Positions 45,918 through 56,564 of a stretch of 64,000 bases of DNA are shown here, piece after piece. This DNA is from Lentibacillus populi (GTDB lineage: Bacteria; Bacillota; Bacilli; Bacillales; Amphibacillaceae), in the NCBI GenBank assembly GCA_014642895.1, contig BMJD01000005.1, forward strand, positions 62,001-126,000, given 5' to 3'. How positions within the stretch are numbered: position 1 is the stretch's first letter; every line of letters starts with the position of its first letter. Position numbers and translations under genes: made by a program. The notes under the pieces are model-generated. The model was not told where the DNA came from and searched no databases. It worked only from the letters and a program-made list of their open reading frames with translations.

Positions 45918-46814
45918 ATGAGGCGAAAAATGGCATTTATTTTGATTATAATACTAGTTTTTACTGGCATTGGAGTTTTTTTCATTTTTACCAGTTCGGA
46001 TACAGAAGTACAGGAGACCTTTAAAAGCGTGCCATCTGTGCAAGAAGCAACCGATGATAACAACAAGACGGGCGAGCCAAAACAGGAACAGGAGAAAAGG
46101 GAAGAATCTGAAAATGATGATGCTAAAACACATGTTAAAACGTTCGTGGAGGATGCGGTACAAAGCACAATTGATTACTTTACAAACAAGGAAGCACACA
46201 TTGTCGCAATTGGGGATTCTTTAACACAAGGAGTCGGTGATTCGTCTGGAGAAGGCGGTTATGTCGGAATCCTCGACAATACGATAAATAAAAGAACGCA
46301 TCTGGCAGAGTTTGAGAATTACGGTAAGCGTGGGAATCGATCCGACCAGTTGCTTAAGCGTCTTGGCAATCCGCAAATTGTCCAATCCATTAAAGAATCC
46401 GATATTGTCATCATCACAATTGGGGCAAATGACATCATGAAAGTACTCAAGGAAAATTTCACTAGTTTATCTTACAATGACTTTGCCAAGGAACGCGATG
46501 ATTATAAAAACCGGTTAACCAAAATTTTTGATAAAATAAACGAATTAAACCCAAAAACCAAAATTTACCTGATCGGTTTTTATAACCCGTTTGAAAAGTA
46601 TTTCCCGGAGATAAAAGAACTCGGTATTATTGTTAAGGACTGGAATACGATCGGAAAAAATGTCACAAGTGGGTATGAAAATGCTGCATTTATACCGACA
46701 ATAGATTTATTAGCAGATACTAATGTTGATTTATATGCCGAGGATAATTTCCATCCAAACACCCTTGGCTATCAGCGCATCGCCAAGCGGGTATTGGAAT
46801 ATTTGACAGAGTAA
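45918..46814 (+). CDS. ypmR: Membrane-anchored SGNH/GDSL hydrolase (YpmR-like)
   Basis: This 298-residue protein has an N-terminal membrane anchor (AFILIIILVFTGIGVFFIF), an acidic Glu/Lys-rich linker, and an SGNH hydrolase domain. Catalytic blocks: GDSLTQGVGDSSGEGGYVG with the nucleophile serine, GKRGNRSDQL with the Gly, IGANDIMKVL with the Asn, and DNFHPNTLGYQRIA with the Asp and His. It resembles B. subtilis YpmR and is followed by a YpmS-like gene 55 bases later, as in Bacillus. ATG 45918 is preferred because AGGTGTG lies 6 bases upstream; GTG 45909 and ATG 45912 overlap that site. The ester substrate is unknown. Confidence 0.9.
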   Translation: MRRKMAFILIIILVFTGIGVFFIFTSSDTEVQETFKSVPSVQEATDDNNKTGEPKQEQEKREESENDDAKTHVKTFVEDAVQSTIDYFTNKEAHIVAIGDSLTQGVGDSSGEGGYVGILDNTINKRTHLAEFENYGKRGNRSDQLLKRLGNPQIVQSIKESDIVIITIGANDIMKVLKENFTSLSYNDFAKERDDYKNRLTKIFDKINELNPKTKIYLIGFYNPFEKYFPEIKELGIIVKDWNTIGKNVTSGYENAAFIPTIDLLADTNVDLYAEDNFHPNTLGYQRIAKRVLEYLTE

Positions 46815-46869
46815 AGGAATGGTAACCAATACTTCTTGATTACTATCTGGATAAAGGGGGGAAGGTAGT

Positions 46870-47508
46870 ATGTCAGAACCAAGGAAAAGCAGGCAATCAC
46901 GAAATAAGTGGAAGCGATTATTTTATGGCTTGCTTTCCCTTAATGTGCTCATTGTTATCATGCTGATTCTATTTATTTTTTGGCCTGTTTCCGATACAGC
47001 CGTTCCAGAACCGGACAGCAAAAATGCACAAGAAGGCTCTGAATTTATCGTACGTACAACGAAACAGAACCTAAACGATTTAGTCAATGCTTATATTGAT
47101 AAACTATTAAACGATTCCAAGCATCATTACCGGGTTTCACTTGAAGATGATGTCCATTTAATTGGTGAGCTGCCGGTATTTTCGACAACTGTGCCATTAT
47201 CCGTTCATCTCGAACCAATTGTCCAGGATGATGGGAATGTCGTTCTCAAGCAGAAATCGATTTCTGTCGGATTGCTGGAACTGCCAAATCGGAAAATAAT
47301 GGAATACATGAAAAAGTATTTGCCAATGCCTGACTGGGTAACCATTGACCCAAAGAATGAGGAAATTTATGTAGCTGTAAAGGACATGGAAATCAAAAGT
47401 AATTTCCAGGTAAGTATTGATCGGTTTGATTTGGAAGCAAATGACATAGCGTTTAAGATTGAAATCCCTTATGAGACATTAGGGATTGAGTTAGCAAAAC
47501 TTTACTAG
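46870..47508 (+). CDS. ypmS: YpmS-like membrane-anchored protein (DUF2140)
   Basis: This 212-residue protein has a basic N-terminus (EPRKSRQSRNKWKRLF), one membrane segment (LLSLNVLIVIMLILFIFWPV), and an extracytoplasmic DUF2140 domain that includes NLNDLVNAYIDKLL and KYLPMPDWVTIDPKNEEIYV. Its length and position right after the SGNH hydrolase gene match ypmS in Bacillus. ATG 46870 follows AAAGGGGGGAAGGTAGT. Function unknown; likely acts together with YpmR at the cell surface. A bidirectional terminator follows. Confidence 0.9.
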   Translation: MSEPRKSRQSRNKWKRLFYGLLSLNVLIVIMLILFIFWPVSDTAVPEPDSKNAQEGSEFIVRTTKQNLNDLVNAYIDKLLNDSKHHYRVSLEDDVHLIGELPVFSTTVPLSVHLEPIVQDDGNVVLKQKSISVGLLELPNRKIMEYMKKYLPMPDWVTIDPKNEEIYVAVKDMEIKSNFQVSIDRFDLEANDIAFKIEIPYETLGIELAKLY

Positions 47509-47516
47509 CACTTGTT

Positions 47517-47555
47517 AAAAGACGGGACTTTTCAAAAATCCCCGTCTTTCCTTTT
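47517..47555. terminator. Bidirectional terminator between ypmS and the WYL regulator
   Basis: AAAGACGGG and CCCGTCTTT (extending one pair each side) around a 14-base loop, with T-rich sequence on both strands. Confidence 0.8.
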
Positions 47556-47562
47556 GTTCTCC

Positions 47563-48546
47563 TTAATCTTCGTATACATCCTGCATCTGCCTGATTTTAT
47601 CCTTCACCCTTTCCACAAGATAATCCGGTGATAACACTTTTGCTTGATGCCCCCATGTAAGTATCCAGTTAAGCAACCCATCCGATAATTTTGCTTTCGT
47701 TGTCAGGACAAAATAGTCTTCATCAATCTGCTTAATATCTGCCTCATGCCCGAAGCGATCCAATACGACATTTACCAGATTCATATGAAAACGAACCTTG
47801 ATCCATATTTCATCACCGGCAAACATATGAAAGCTTTGATTCACATAATCATTCAGCTGAAAATCCTTTTTCGTAAAGGTTTGTTCGGTTATGGAGATGT
47901 TGCGGATACGGTCAAGTCGGTAATGGCGGATTTCATCTGTTTCCTGAAACAAACCAATTAAGTAGTAATAATCGTTTTGCCAGATTAAGGCATATGGTGC
48001 AACATGATAAATGGCACCGTCACGATGATAAACAAACTCCTTGTTGACATTGAACTTGCCATATTGATATGTAAGTACTTTTCTCTCAGCAATTGCCCGA
48101 TGAACACAATCGATATTAAGCTTGACTAACTCATAATTCGTATTGGCTGATTGACTGAATAAAATCGGCTCAGGCAATGTTTTGGCAGTATGCTTGCTTG
48201 TCAGTTGTTTCACTTTGTTAATTAATTGTTTTTTTTCATTCGTTGTGATAAAGCGGGCAGATAGCACTGCATCAATGATTAACCGCAATTGATAGGTTTC
48301 GAACAGTCGCGCCTGATGACTGAAAAATGTTTTGCCAAACTTGCCGGTATTACGGACAATTTCAAAGTCCATATCATCAAGCGTTTGCAAATCACGTTTA
48401 ATCGTACGGCTATCATAGGTAGCATCATTCATGATCTCCTTTAACCGCTCCTGTAGTTCATCGATTCCAAGCTCATGAAAATCATCGGTCTCATTAAATA
48501 AAATTTCCTTAATTTTAAGTAAGCGATAATTGCTTGTCCGCTCCAT
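47563..48546 (-). CDS. WYL-domain transcriptional regulator (YafY/PafC-like)
   Basis: This 327-residue protein has an N-terminal HTH_11-like winged helix (LLKIKEILFNETDDFHELGI, then TYDSRTIKRDLQTLDDMDFE) and a WYL domain. WYL blocks: KVLTYQYGKFNVNKEFVYHR, HVAPYALIWQNDYYYLIGLF, and RHYRLDRIRNISITE. A WCX-type C-terminal domain ends the protein (GLLNWILTWGHQAKVLSPDY). Such proteins bind ligands or nucleic acids and regulate stress, phage defence or metabolic genes. ATG 48544-48546 follows AAAAGGAGGTAAACAAA. No defence genes are adjacent, so the target is unknown. Confidence 0.88.
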   Translation of the reverse strand: MERTSNYRLLKIKEILFNETDDFHELGIDELQERLKEIMNDATYDSRTIKRDLQTLDDMDFEIVRNTGKFGKTFFSHQARLFETYQLRLIIDAVLSARFITTNEKKQLINKVKQLTSKHTAKTLPEPILFSQSANTNYELVKLNIDCVHRAIAERKVLTYQYGKFNVNKEFVYHRDGAIYHVAPYALIWQNDYYYLIGLFQETDEIRHYRLDRIRNISITEQTFTKKDFQLNDYVNQSFHMFAGDEIWIKVRFHMNLVNVVLDRFGHEADIKQIDEDYFVLTTKAKLSDGLLNWILTWGHQAKVLSPDYLVERVKDKIRQMQDVYED

Positions 48547-48751
48547 TTTGTTTACCTCCTTTTAATTGTTAAAAAAAGCTGCCAGATTAATCCTGAAGGT
48601 TAAGTCGGCCGATATCGATCAGTAGACACAAGTAAGGCGTCTGAGGTTGACCGCTAATCATTTGGCTATATTTTTAAAGATAAGAAAGGATATAAATTCA
48701 AGTTCTATTCTGCTCGCAATAGGATCCCTAAACAGCTCCCACATCCTCTAT

Positions 48752-48785
48752 AAAAAAGGAACCATCGACAAATGTGAATGGCTCC
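48752..48785 (-). terminator. Intrinsic terminator of the NlpC/P60-like gene
   Basis: On the minus strand GGAGCCAT pairs with ATGGTTCC and is followed by TTTTTTA, just past the stop. Confidence 0.85.
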
Positions 48786-49415
48786 CTACCTGATGACAAA
48801 CTGTTTAACTTTCTCTGATAATGTATAAATAAATGATTGCTTTGATAATGTTTGTTCGCCTTTTACCAATTTGTGCTCGGCTTGCTTCATACACTGCTGA
48901 TAATCTCCAAGCCGCCCCCGGTAAATCAGGTTTAGCCCTATATGATTACGGATGTCTGCCGGTGTGACGAAACAAGGCGGTTTTTTAACATCAAATGATT
49001 CTGTTTCCCGTAAAACCGTCGCAACAAATTGAGAGCAAAACAAGGCGTGTTCCCGTTCAATCTCAATTCGGAGTAAAACCCCGATCAGACCAAGAAAATT
49101 ATACTTATAGTCATGCTTTCGTGCTTCAATTTCTTTGATTTTTCGAAGCACTTTTTCACAATCCGCCTCGGATAAACGATACGAATAGATGGCACAGGCT
49201 GACTCTTTCAGAAAGTCACTGCGTATATCTTCTCTGACAAATCCGCCGATAAATGGATTTCTAGGCCTTTTTCTTCCAAAGCTGTAAACCTCCTTTAGCT
49301 CATGGTCAAAAGCTATGGAAACATGGTTCAAGGATTGCTTTGTACAATAATTGATTGCCTTGGCTAAGTATGTGCCCGTGTCAGTAAAGAGGAAATAGAT
49401 CGTTTTCTCCCCCAT
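48786..49415 (-). CDS. Permuted NlpC/P60-like (YiiX-type) cysteine hydrolase
   Basis: This 209-residue protein fits the circularly permuted papain-like fold of the YiiX/NlpC-P60 superfamily: the N-terminal half supplies His in QSLNHVSIAFDHELKEVYSF, and the catalytic Cys follows later in EREHALFCSQFVATVL. No signal peptide is present, so it acts in the cytosol or on internal membranes. Similar proteins occur in many bacilli as hypotheticals. ATG 49413-49415 follows GGAGGGGACATT. Substrate (amide, thioester or lipid) is unknown. It ends at a strong terminator. Confidence 0.78.
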   Translation of the reverse strand: MGEKTIYFLFTDTGTYLAKAINYCTKQSLNHVSIAFDHELKEVYSFGRKRPRNPFIGGFVREDIRSDFLKESACAIYSYRLSEADCEKVLRKIKEIEARKHDYKYNFLGLIGVLLRIEIEREHALFCSQFVATVLRETESFDVKKPPCFVTPADIRNHIGLNLIYRGRLGDYQQCMKQAEHKLVKGEQTLSKQSFIYTLSEKVKQFVIR

Positions 49416-49730
49416 AATGTCCCCTCCATTAAGCTTCCTAGGGTATAATGACTGTATATGCTAATCACAAAACAAAAATCACGTTGCTTCATTGTTACAT
49501 ATTTTCCTGTAAAAATATAGTCCTTTCATAAAAAAATTAATGAAAATAAACACTACCTAAAACTTTACCGAAAAAGCCGAAAATATACAAGCTGATTTTT
49601 GCTATTTTGTGAATGTTTTCCTGATTAGGTTTACAATTTACATTGCTTTTTCTATTATATGCACATTTAAGATTGACGAAACCCTGTAAATCCCTTAAGC
49701 TAGCCATGATTACTTTTTTTTACTTTAAGT

Positions 49731-49781
49731 GCGTGTTCAAAAAGTCGCCGCTTATCATTTGGTGACTTTTTGAACATCCTC
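49731..49781. repeat. Palindromic repeat P, copy upstream of ykpA
   Basis: GTGTTCAAAAAGTCGCC and GGTGACTTTTTGAACATCCTC arms around GCTTATCATTT. The rest of gap 49416-49730 contains no recognised gene. Confidence 0.75.
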
Positions 49782-49819
49782 TTTAAGAAAGTTTACGTTT
49801 TTATAATATTAAAGTATAA

Positions 49820-51505
<1,686 letters not shown>

Positions 51506-51508
51506 TGG

Positions 51509-51540
51509 AAATGCCTCCTTGATTGAGAGGCATTTTTTAT
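51509..51540 (+). terminator. Intrinsic terminator of ykpA
   Basis: AAATGCCTC and GAGGCATTT stem with a nine-base loop, running into TTTTTT. Confidence 0.9.
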
Positions 51541-51589
51541 TTATTGCATATTCCGGGCTAGACTATATGAAAGATGTTGAGGGACGTAT

Positions 51590-51835
51590 TTGGTGTTTCG
51601 GGTTTTACTGCCGACGTTGCTGAGCGTTTTACTGTTGATGTTCTGCTTTTTGCTATCGATGTTGCGCGTTTTACTGTTGATGTTCTGCTTTTTGCTATCG
51701 ATGTTGCGCGTTCTACTGTTGATGTTCTGCTTTTTGCTATCGATGTTGCGCGTTCTACTGTTGATGTTCTGCTTTTTGCTATCGATGTTGCGCGTTCTAC
51801 TGTTGATGCTTCGTACTCTCCCCCTGATATTCCAT
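51590..51835. repeat. Tandem array of 42 bp units (dimers of 21 bp)
   Basis: Four nearly identical 42-base units start at 51625, 51667, 51709 and 51751, each containing CTGTTGATGTTCTGCTTTTT and GCTATCGATGTTGCGCGTT. Diverged units flank both ends. The two halves of each unit are themselves related at 21 bases. It lies between ykpA and the NERD gene. Confidence 0.92.
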
Positions 51836-51950
51836 GGGCATTTTGATATTATCGGCAAATAGATCATGAAAAGTTCCTATATTAATAAAGGAATTTCATC
51901 TTTTTTGTCGAATATCTTACAATATCAACCACTAGGAGGAGGATTTTTAT

Positions 51951-52979
51951 TTGTTTACGGTAAAGTATAGAACAAAACCATACGTTATTTTATGCTATGA
52001 GGCATTGTTTCGGAATTTGAAAGAAGGTTACCGGACACACCGAAAGCTCACAGAAGACTTTAATCGATTTAATGCCGGGTATCGCGGTGAAAAAGATGTA
52101 GATTATAACTTATCGCTTTTTCCCCATAAAAACTTCTACATTTTCCACAACATTCGCCTGAAAATCCACAATAAGAATTTTCAAATTGATACACTGATCG
52201 TTTCCAAAACATTCTTATGCATTGTAGAAATTAAAAATCTCGCTGGTACAATTGAATACGATCCGGAGTTGCATCAGTTAGTTCAGATTAATGGTGGAAA
52301 AATCACCGCATTTCAGGATCCTGTTTTACAGGCAGAGACACAAAAAATGCATTTAAAAGCATGGCTGCAGCAATTTAACATGTCTATCCCAATCGAAACA
52401 TTAGTCGTAAGCAGTAACCCATCAACGATAATTAAAATCCAACAGGACGATCCCGTTATTTATCGAAAATTGATACGGAAGGAAAGTTTACATTTACATT
52501 TAAAAGCATTAACAGACAATTACACTGAAACTGTGCTAAGCAATATTCAAATAAAAAATTTAAATAATGCCATATTAAGTGGGGATATACCACATCACCC
52601 CAACTTAATAAAACAATATAATATTCAAAAGAAGCACCTTATTGATGGAATTGTTTGTCCCTCATGCTGGCAGACAGCAGTCGAACGCATAAACAAGAAG
52701 TGGACTTGCCGAAGCTGTACTGCAGAGATTAAATTGTTGCATGAGCGTATTATTTTGGATTATTTCCTACTTTTTAATAATACAATCACCAACCGGCAAT
52801 GCCGTGAACTACTAAAAATTGATTCACCAAGTGTAATGTATTATCTACTGAAGTCAATGAAACTCCACTATGTTGGGAAAAATAGTGCAAGAAAATATCT
52901 CGCCCCAAGTATTGAAAATTATCCACAAAACTCCGATTACCCGGGTAAGCATAAGTCTGTGTTTCAACTATTTGATTAA
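51951..52979 (+). CDS. NERD-domain protein with zinc ribbon
   Basis: This 342-residue protein carries a nuclease-related (NERD) domain from about residue 45: GYRGEKDVDYNLSLFPHKNF, FQIDTLIVSKTFLCIVEIKN (Asp and Glu-x-Lys match the nuclease core) and LAGTIEYDPE. A C-terminal zinc ribbon follows, with cysteine pairs CPSC and CRSC around residues 236-257, then a helical tail. Start is TTG 51951 with AGGAGGAGG seven bases upstream. NERD proteins are suspected nucleases in DNA handling or defence. It stands alone between two tandem arrays and has no obvious partner. Confidence 0.85.
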   Translation: MFTVKYRTKPYVILCYEALFRNLKEGYRTHRKLTEDFNRFNAGYRGEKDVDYNLSLFPHKNFYIFHNIRLKIHNKNFQIDTLIVSKTFLCIVEIKNLAGTIEYDPELHQLVQINGGKITAFQDPVLQAETQKMHLKAWLQQFNMSIPIETLVVSSNPSTIIKIQQDDPVIYRKLIRKESLHLHLKALTDNYTETVLSNIQIKNLNNAILSGDIPHHPNLIKQYNIQKKHLIDGIVCPSCWQTAVERINKKWTCRSCTAEIKLLHERIILDYFLLFNNTITNRQCRELLKIDSPSVMYYLLKSMKLHYVGKNSARKYLAPSIENYPQNSDYPGKHKSVFQLFD

Positions 52980-53171
52980 TATTACATTAGCTGCTGGACT
53001 GTTGAGTGACACAAGCAGAAAATGATCTAACTTTTTTGAAATTTGATAGATGAGAATCCATTTTGATCAATCTTTATTCAAAATGGATTCTTTATATTAA
53101 TCTTAATCAAAGCTTCCATTCTGATTGTTTTCCGTATTAATCTGCGAAAGCCCCGACTGACTTTGCATTCT

Positions 53172-53381
53172 TCTCTATCGATGCTCACCTTTCCACTGTT
53201 GATGTTGCTCTCTTCTCTGTCGATGCTCACCTTTCCACTGTTGATGTTGCTCTCTTCCCTGTCGATGCTCACCTTTCCACTGTTGATGTTGCTCTCTTCT
53301 CTGTCGATGCTCACCTTTCCACTGTTGATGTTGCTCTCTTCCCTGTCGATGCTCACCATTTCACTGTTGATGCTCCGGTCA
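53172..53381. repeat. Tandem array of five 42 bp units (dimers of 21 bp)
   Basis: Five 42-base units start at 53172, 53214, 53256, 53298 and 53340, each with CTGTCGATGCTCACCTTTCC and ACTGTTGATGTTGCTCTCTT-like halves. It lies between the ends of the convergent NERD and tdh genes. The 93-codon minus-strand frame across it is an artefact of a period divisible by three. Confidence 0.92.
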
Positions 53382-53434
53382 AAACCTCCGCATTCTTAGC
53401 TCAATCCTCCACACCCCCAACAATCTCCCTCCTA

Positions 53435-53466
53435 TAAAAAGGCCCTCTCTCAAAAGAAAAGGCCTC
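53435..53466 (-). terminator. Terminator of the kbl-tdh operon
   Basis: On the minus strand AGGCC and GGCCT pair around a pyrimidine-rich loop and are followed by TTTTTAT. Confidence 0.6.
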
Positions 53467-53474
53467 TCCATCAT

Positions 53475-54407
53475 TCATTTCCCAGCAATTTTCTCCAACA
53501 TATCCTCAGTCATCCTGCCAATATCATATTCCGCTTTAAACCCCCACTCATCTGCTGCCGCTGAAGAGTCAAGTGAATTTGGCCAGCTTTCAGCAATATT
53601 TTGTCGTACTGGATCAACATCATACGAAAGCGTAAATTCGGGTATATGCTTTCTGATTTCTTTTGCAAAATCCTCTGGTGCTGCGGAGATCGCTGAAATA
53701 TTAAATGCATTGCGATGCTTCAGGTTGTCCGGATTTGCTTCCATCAGCTGCATAATGGCGTTTAACGCATCGGGCATGTACATCATATCCATATAAGTAT
53801 GTTCAGCAATGTAAGAGGTATATGCTTTGTTGTTAATTGCCTCATAATAAATTTCCACGGCATAATCAGTTGTGCCGCCGCCTGGCAATGTCACATGCGA
53901 AATTAATCCAGGATACCTCACCCCACGCGTATCAACACCGAATCGATGATAATAATAATCACAAAGTAGTTCGCCAGCCACCTTATTAACGCCATACATC
54001 GTTGTTGGGCGCTGGATTGTATCTTGTGGTGTATGATCTTTTGGTGTTGACGGCCCAAACGCTCCAATTGAACTAGGGGTGAAAAATTGCAAATTAAGCT
54101 CGCGCGCCACCTCTAATGCATTGATTAGCCCACCCATATTTAAGTCCCAGGCCATTTTCGGGATTATTTCCGCTTTGGCCGATAATAATGCTGCTAAATG
54201 CATAATGGTATCTACCTGATGTTCTTTGGCAACCGAAAACAATCGGTCGCCGTCCGTTACATCAACAATTTCAAATGGACCATCATTTTTTTCCTGTTTC
54301 TTTATATCTGTTCCAATTACATTTTCCGTACCATATGTTTTACGAAGTTTTGTAACAAGCTCTGAACCGATCTGTCCAAGAGCACCAGTGACTAGAATCT
54401 TTTTCAT
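53475..54407 (-). CDS. tdh: L-threonine 3-dehydrogenase, SDR (epimerase-like) type
   Basis: This 310-residue enzyme oxidises L-threonine to 2-amino-3-oxobutyrate with NAD. It is the extended short-chain dehydrogenase form, not the zinc alcohol-dehydrogenase form: NAD motif [27 protein letters not shown], catalytic Ser in PSSIGAFGP, and the Tyr-x-x-x-Lys motif in [34 protein letters not shown] fits threonine dehydrogenases. ATG 54405-54407 has AAGGAG 9 bases upstream. It follows kbl on the same strand, but repeat A copy 4 lies between them (363-base gap). Confidence 0.93.
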   Translation of the reverse strand: MKKILVTGALGQIGSELVTKLRKTYGTENVIGTDIKKQEKNDGPFEIVDVTDGDRLFSVAKEHQVDTIMHLAALLSAKAEIIPKMAWDLNMGGLINALEVARELNLQFFTPSSIGAFGPSTPKDHTPQDTIQRPTTMYGVNKVAGELLCDYYYHRFGVDTRGVRYPGLISHVTLPGGGTTDYAVEIYYEAINNKAYTSYIAEHTYMDMMYMPDALNAIMQLMEANPDNLKHRNAFNISAISAAPEDFAKEIRKHIPEFTLSYDVDPVRQNIAESWPNSLDSSAAADEWGFKAEYDIGRMTEDMLEKIAGK

Positions 54408-54423
54408 TCCATTTTACTCCTTG

Positions 54424-54613
54424 TTATAAAGTGAAACTTTATTCAGTTGGGGTTCTGACGCGCAGGACGTGCTCGTGCAGGTGAAGGCATGCGGCGGTTT
54501 TAACCTGCCCTTCCTCCCCTTGAACGAATCAAGACTGTTTCGCTCCCATCTTCCCACTTTTGGTTTACTCACACATAAAGCTAGAGGTAATAGCCCGTTA
54601 AGCGTGATAAAGT
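54424..54613 (-). repeat. Dispersed repeat A, copy 4 (inverted)
   Basis: On the minus strand it starts CTTTATCACGCTTAACGGGC, holds GTGAGTAAACCAAAAGTGGG and CCTTCACCTGCACGAGCACG, and ends CCCCAACTGAATAAAGTTTC. It separates kbl from tdh and has about 25 extra bases in its centre. Confidence 0.85.
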
Positions 54614-54770
54614 CATAGATGTACCAGATGGCGAAATTGGCTAGCTTATCAATTTCTACCAAATCCGCCATCTGACCTCTAATCGTTCATTATCATTATG
54701 CTTCCAAAAAACGGAGAATCATATCGGAAAAATCGGCGTCATTTCCTTCATCCCCAGCCTTACCCACTAC

Positions 54771-55961
54771 CTAAATCAATCCCATTTCTTTCCCTGTTTT
54801 TTCATAAATAGCCAATGCATCATCAAGCATCGCTTTCGTGTGTGCAGCTGTTGGCATATTACGAACACGCCCTGTTCCTCTTGGCACGGTCGGGAAAACG
54901 ATTGATTTTGCATAAACACCCGCTTCAATTAGTTTCTTGCTGAATTCCTGTGCAGCTTTTTCCTCACCAATGATGCATGGTGTGATCGGCGTTTCACTGT
55001 CGCCGATATCAAAGCCCAATTTTTTCAGTCCCGCTTTCAGGTAATCGCCATTTTCCCAAAGCTTTTCATTTAGTGCCGTACTTTCCATTAACAATTCAAT
55101 TGCTTTGGTTGCAGCTGCTGCGTCGGCAGGTGTTACTGCTGTCGAGAACAAAAATGGGCGTGAGCGAACTTTTAGCCAATCAATTAAATTTTCCTTGCCC
55201 GCTACATAGCCACCGATCACACCAATTGCCTTGGAAAGTGTCCCCATTTGGAAATCAATTTTGTCCTGTAAGCCGAAATGTTTGACGGTTCCTGCGCCTT
55301 TTCCTAAAACACCGGATCCATGGGCATCATCAACATATGTAATCAGGTCAAATTCCTCGGCCACCTTAACAATTCCCGGCAGATCCGCGACATCTCCGTC
55401 CATCGAAAATACGCCATCGGTAATCACCATTATTTTATTGTAGTTCCCGGATTCGACTGCTTCCTTCGCCTTTTGCCGGAGGTCATCCATGTCCGAATGG
55501 TTGAACCGGATAATTCTAGCCTTTGATAAGCGGCAGCCGTCAATAATGGAAGCGTGGTTTAATTCATCAGAGAGAATAGCATCGTGTTTATCCATAACGG
55601 CCGAAATAGCGGCCATGTTACAGTTAAATCCAGATTGGTAGGAAATAACTGCTTCTGTCCCTTTAAATTCCGCCAATTTCTTTTCCAATTCAAGATGCAG
55701 ATCGAGTGTACCGTTAATGGTTCGAACAGCCCCCGCACCAACACCATGAGTATCGACTACTTCTTTTGCAACCTTTTTCAGGCGATCATCAGTTGCCAGC
55801 CCCAAATAGTTATTCGAGGACAGGTTGATCAGTTTTTTCCCGTTGATCGTGATAACCGGCCCATTTGCACCTTCAACCGGATCAATTTCGTTATATAAAC
55901 CACGTTCCTTTAAGTCAGCAATATTTTCATCTAAAAAAGATTGCAGTGCCTTGCTTGTCAT
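54771..55961 (-). CDS. kbl: 2-amino-3-ketobutyrate CoA ligase (glycine C-acetyltransferase)
   Basis: This 396-residue PLP enzyme cleaves 2-amino-3-oxobutyrate with CoA to give glycine and acetyl-CoA, completing threonine breakdown with Tdh. Alpha-oxoamine synthase motifs: [52 protein letters not shown], and the PLP lysine in [16 protein letters not shown] 55959-55961 has GAAGGAGG 8 bases upstream; an ATG six codons earlier contains that site and is rejected. The gene is upstream of tdh; a structured intergenic region lies about 150 bases before its start. Confidence 0.94.
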   Translation of the reverse strand: MTSKALQSFLDENIADLKERGLYNEIDPVEGANGPVITINGKKLINLSSNNYLGLATDDRLKKVAKEVVDTHGVGAGAVRTINGTLDLHLELEKKLAEFKGTEAVISYQSGFNCNMAAISAVMDKHDAILSDELNHASIIDGCRLSKARIIRFNHSDMDDLRQKAKEAVESGNYNKIMVITDGVFSMDGDVADLPGIVKVAEEFDLITYVDDAHGSGVLGKGAGTVKHFGLQDKIDFQMGTLSKAIGVIGGYVAGKENLIDWLKVRSRPFLFSTAVTPADAAAATKAIELLMESTALNEKLWENGDYLKAGLKKLGFDIGDSETPITPCIIGEEKAAQEFSKKLIEAGVYAKSIVFPTVPRGTGRVRNMPTAAHTKAMLDDALAIYEKTGKEMGLI

Positions 55962-56107
55962 TTTAATTTCCTCCTTCATATGTAAACGTATTAACGGAGC
56001 ATAACCTTATTCCATAAATAAGTTTACCATAGTTATTCCTTTTTGTTTATTAATGGCTGTGTGTACGATATTATGTTGCTGATCATAACGTATAATTATG
56101 CGGAAAT

Positions 56108-56196
56108 AAGGCCTTCTGCAAGTAGATGCAAAGGTGCCTGGTGTTTATCCAGCACGAGCGAGCGTTACCTGTCTAAACGGTAATGCTCCTAAGTTA
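56108..56196. other. Three consecutive hairpins, possible structured RNA
   Basis: In plus-strand order: CCTTCTGCA/TGCAAAGG, then GTGCCTGG/CCAGCAC, then GAGCGTTACC/GGTAATGCTC (several G-T pairs possible on one strand). TATAAT at 56091-56096 could be a -10 reading toward the 43-residue peptide gene. I recognise no riboswitch class on either strand. It lies between divergent kbl and the peptide gene. Confidence 0.5.
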
Positions 56197-56338
56197 TCCC
56201 CTCCTTCCATCTATATCTAATCAGTTTCTTTCATTTTTGTAAGAATTACCGCCAAAATGTAACGAAAATCAATGGTTTGGAGGGCAAATTTTGATTATAC
56301 TAATCCTAGACAGCAAAAGTGAAGGCGGGGGAGATAAC

Positions 56339-56470
56339 ATGAAAAAAGTTTTAATCGCGTTATTTTTGGTGTTAATCCTTGGATTTGGTATTATTGGCTA
56401 TACACAAACTATTTCCAAGCCAGCTGATACAAATGACCAAAATCGTGCTTCTTTAACCATACAATCGTAA
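56339..56470 (+). CDS. 43-residue single-span membrane peptide
   Basis: ATG 56339 follows GGCGGGGGAGATAAC, a strong ribosome site, and the frame ends at TAA 56468-56470. The product has a short basic start (MKK), one hydrophobic segment (VLIALFLVLILGFGIIGY) and a polar tail (TQTISKPADTNDQNRASLTI plus QS). It could be a membrane peptide or a secreted peptide precursor. No homologue is recognised. It is preceded by a leader of about 230 bases containing three hairpins and is followed by the terminator shared with the convergent LysM-3D gene. Confidence 0.7.
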   Translation: MKKVLIALFLVLILGFGIIGYTQTISKPADTNDQNRASLTIQS

Positions 56471-56489
56471 TTCCATGTTTTTTTTATCA

Positions 56490-56527
56490 TAAAAAAAGGA
56501 AAACACCAAATATAAAGGTGTTTTCCT
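56490..56527 (-). terminator. Intrinsic terminator of the LysM-3D gene
   Basis: AGGAAAACACC and GGTGTTTTCCT form a perfect 11-base stem; TTTTTTT follows on the minus strand. It may also stop the 43-residue peptide transcript. Confidence 0.9.
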
Positions 56528-56564
56528 GATACTTTGCTAACATTCAACAATTCAAATGTTTATT

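Noticed and set aside
51590-51835. CRISPR array
   Set aside because: Units are directly adjacent 42-base repeats with no unique spacers, and no cas genes are present.
53078-53399. Repetitive protein-coding genes on either strand across the 42 bp array
   Set aside because: The 42-base period is divisible by three, so every frame stays open; no ribosome site and the translation is pure repeat. The same applies to frames in 42009-42446, 51541-51867 and 27615-27854.
55980-56200. Glycine riboswitch upstream of kbl
   Set aside because: The three hairpins lack the conserved glycine aptamer core and tandem layout.
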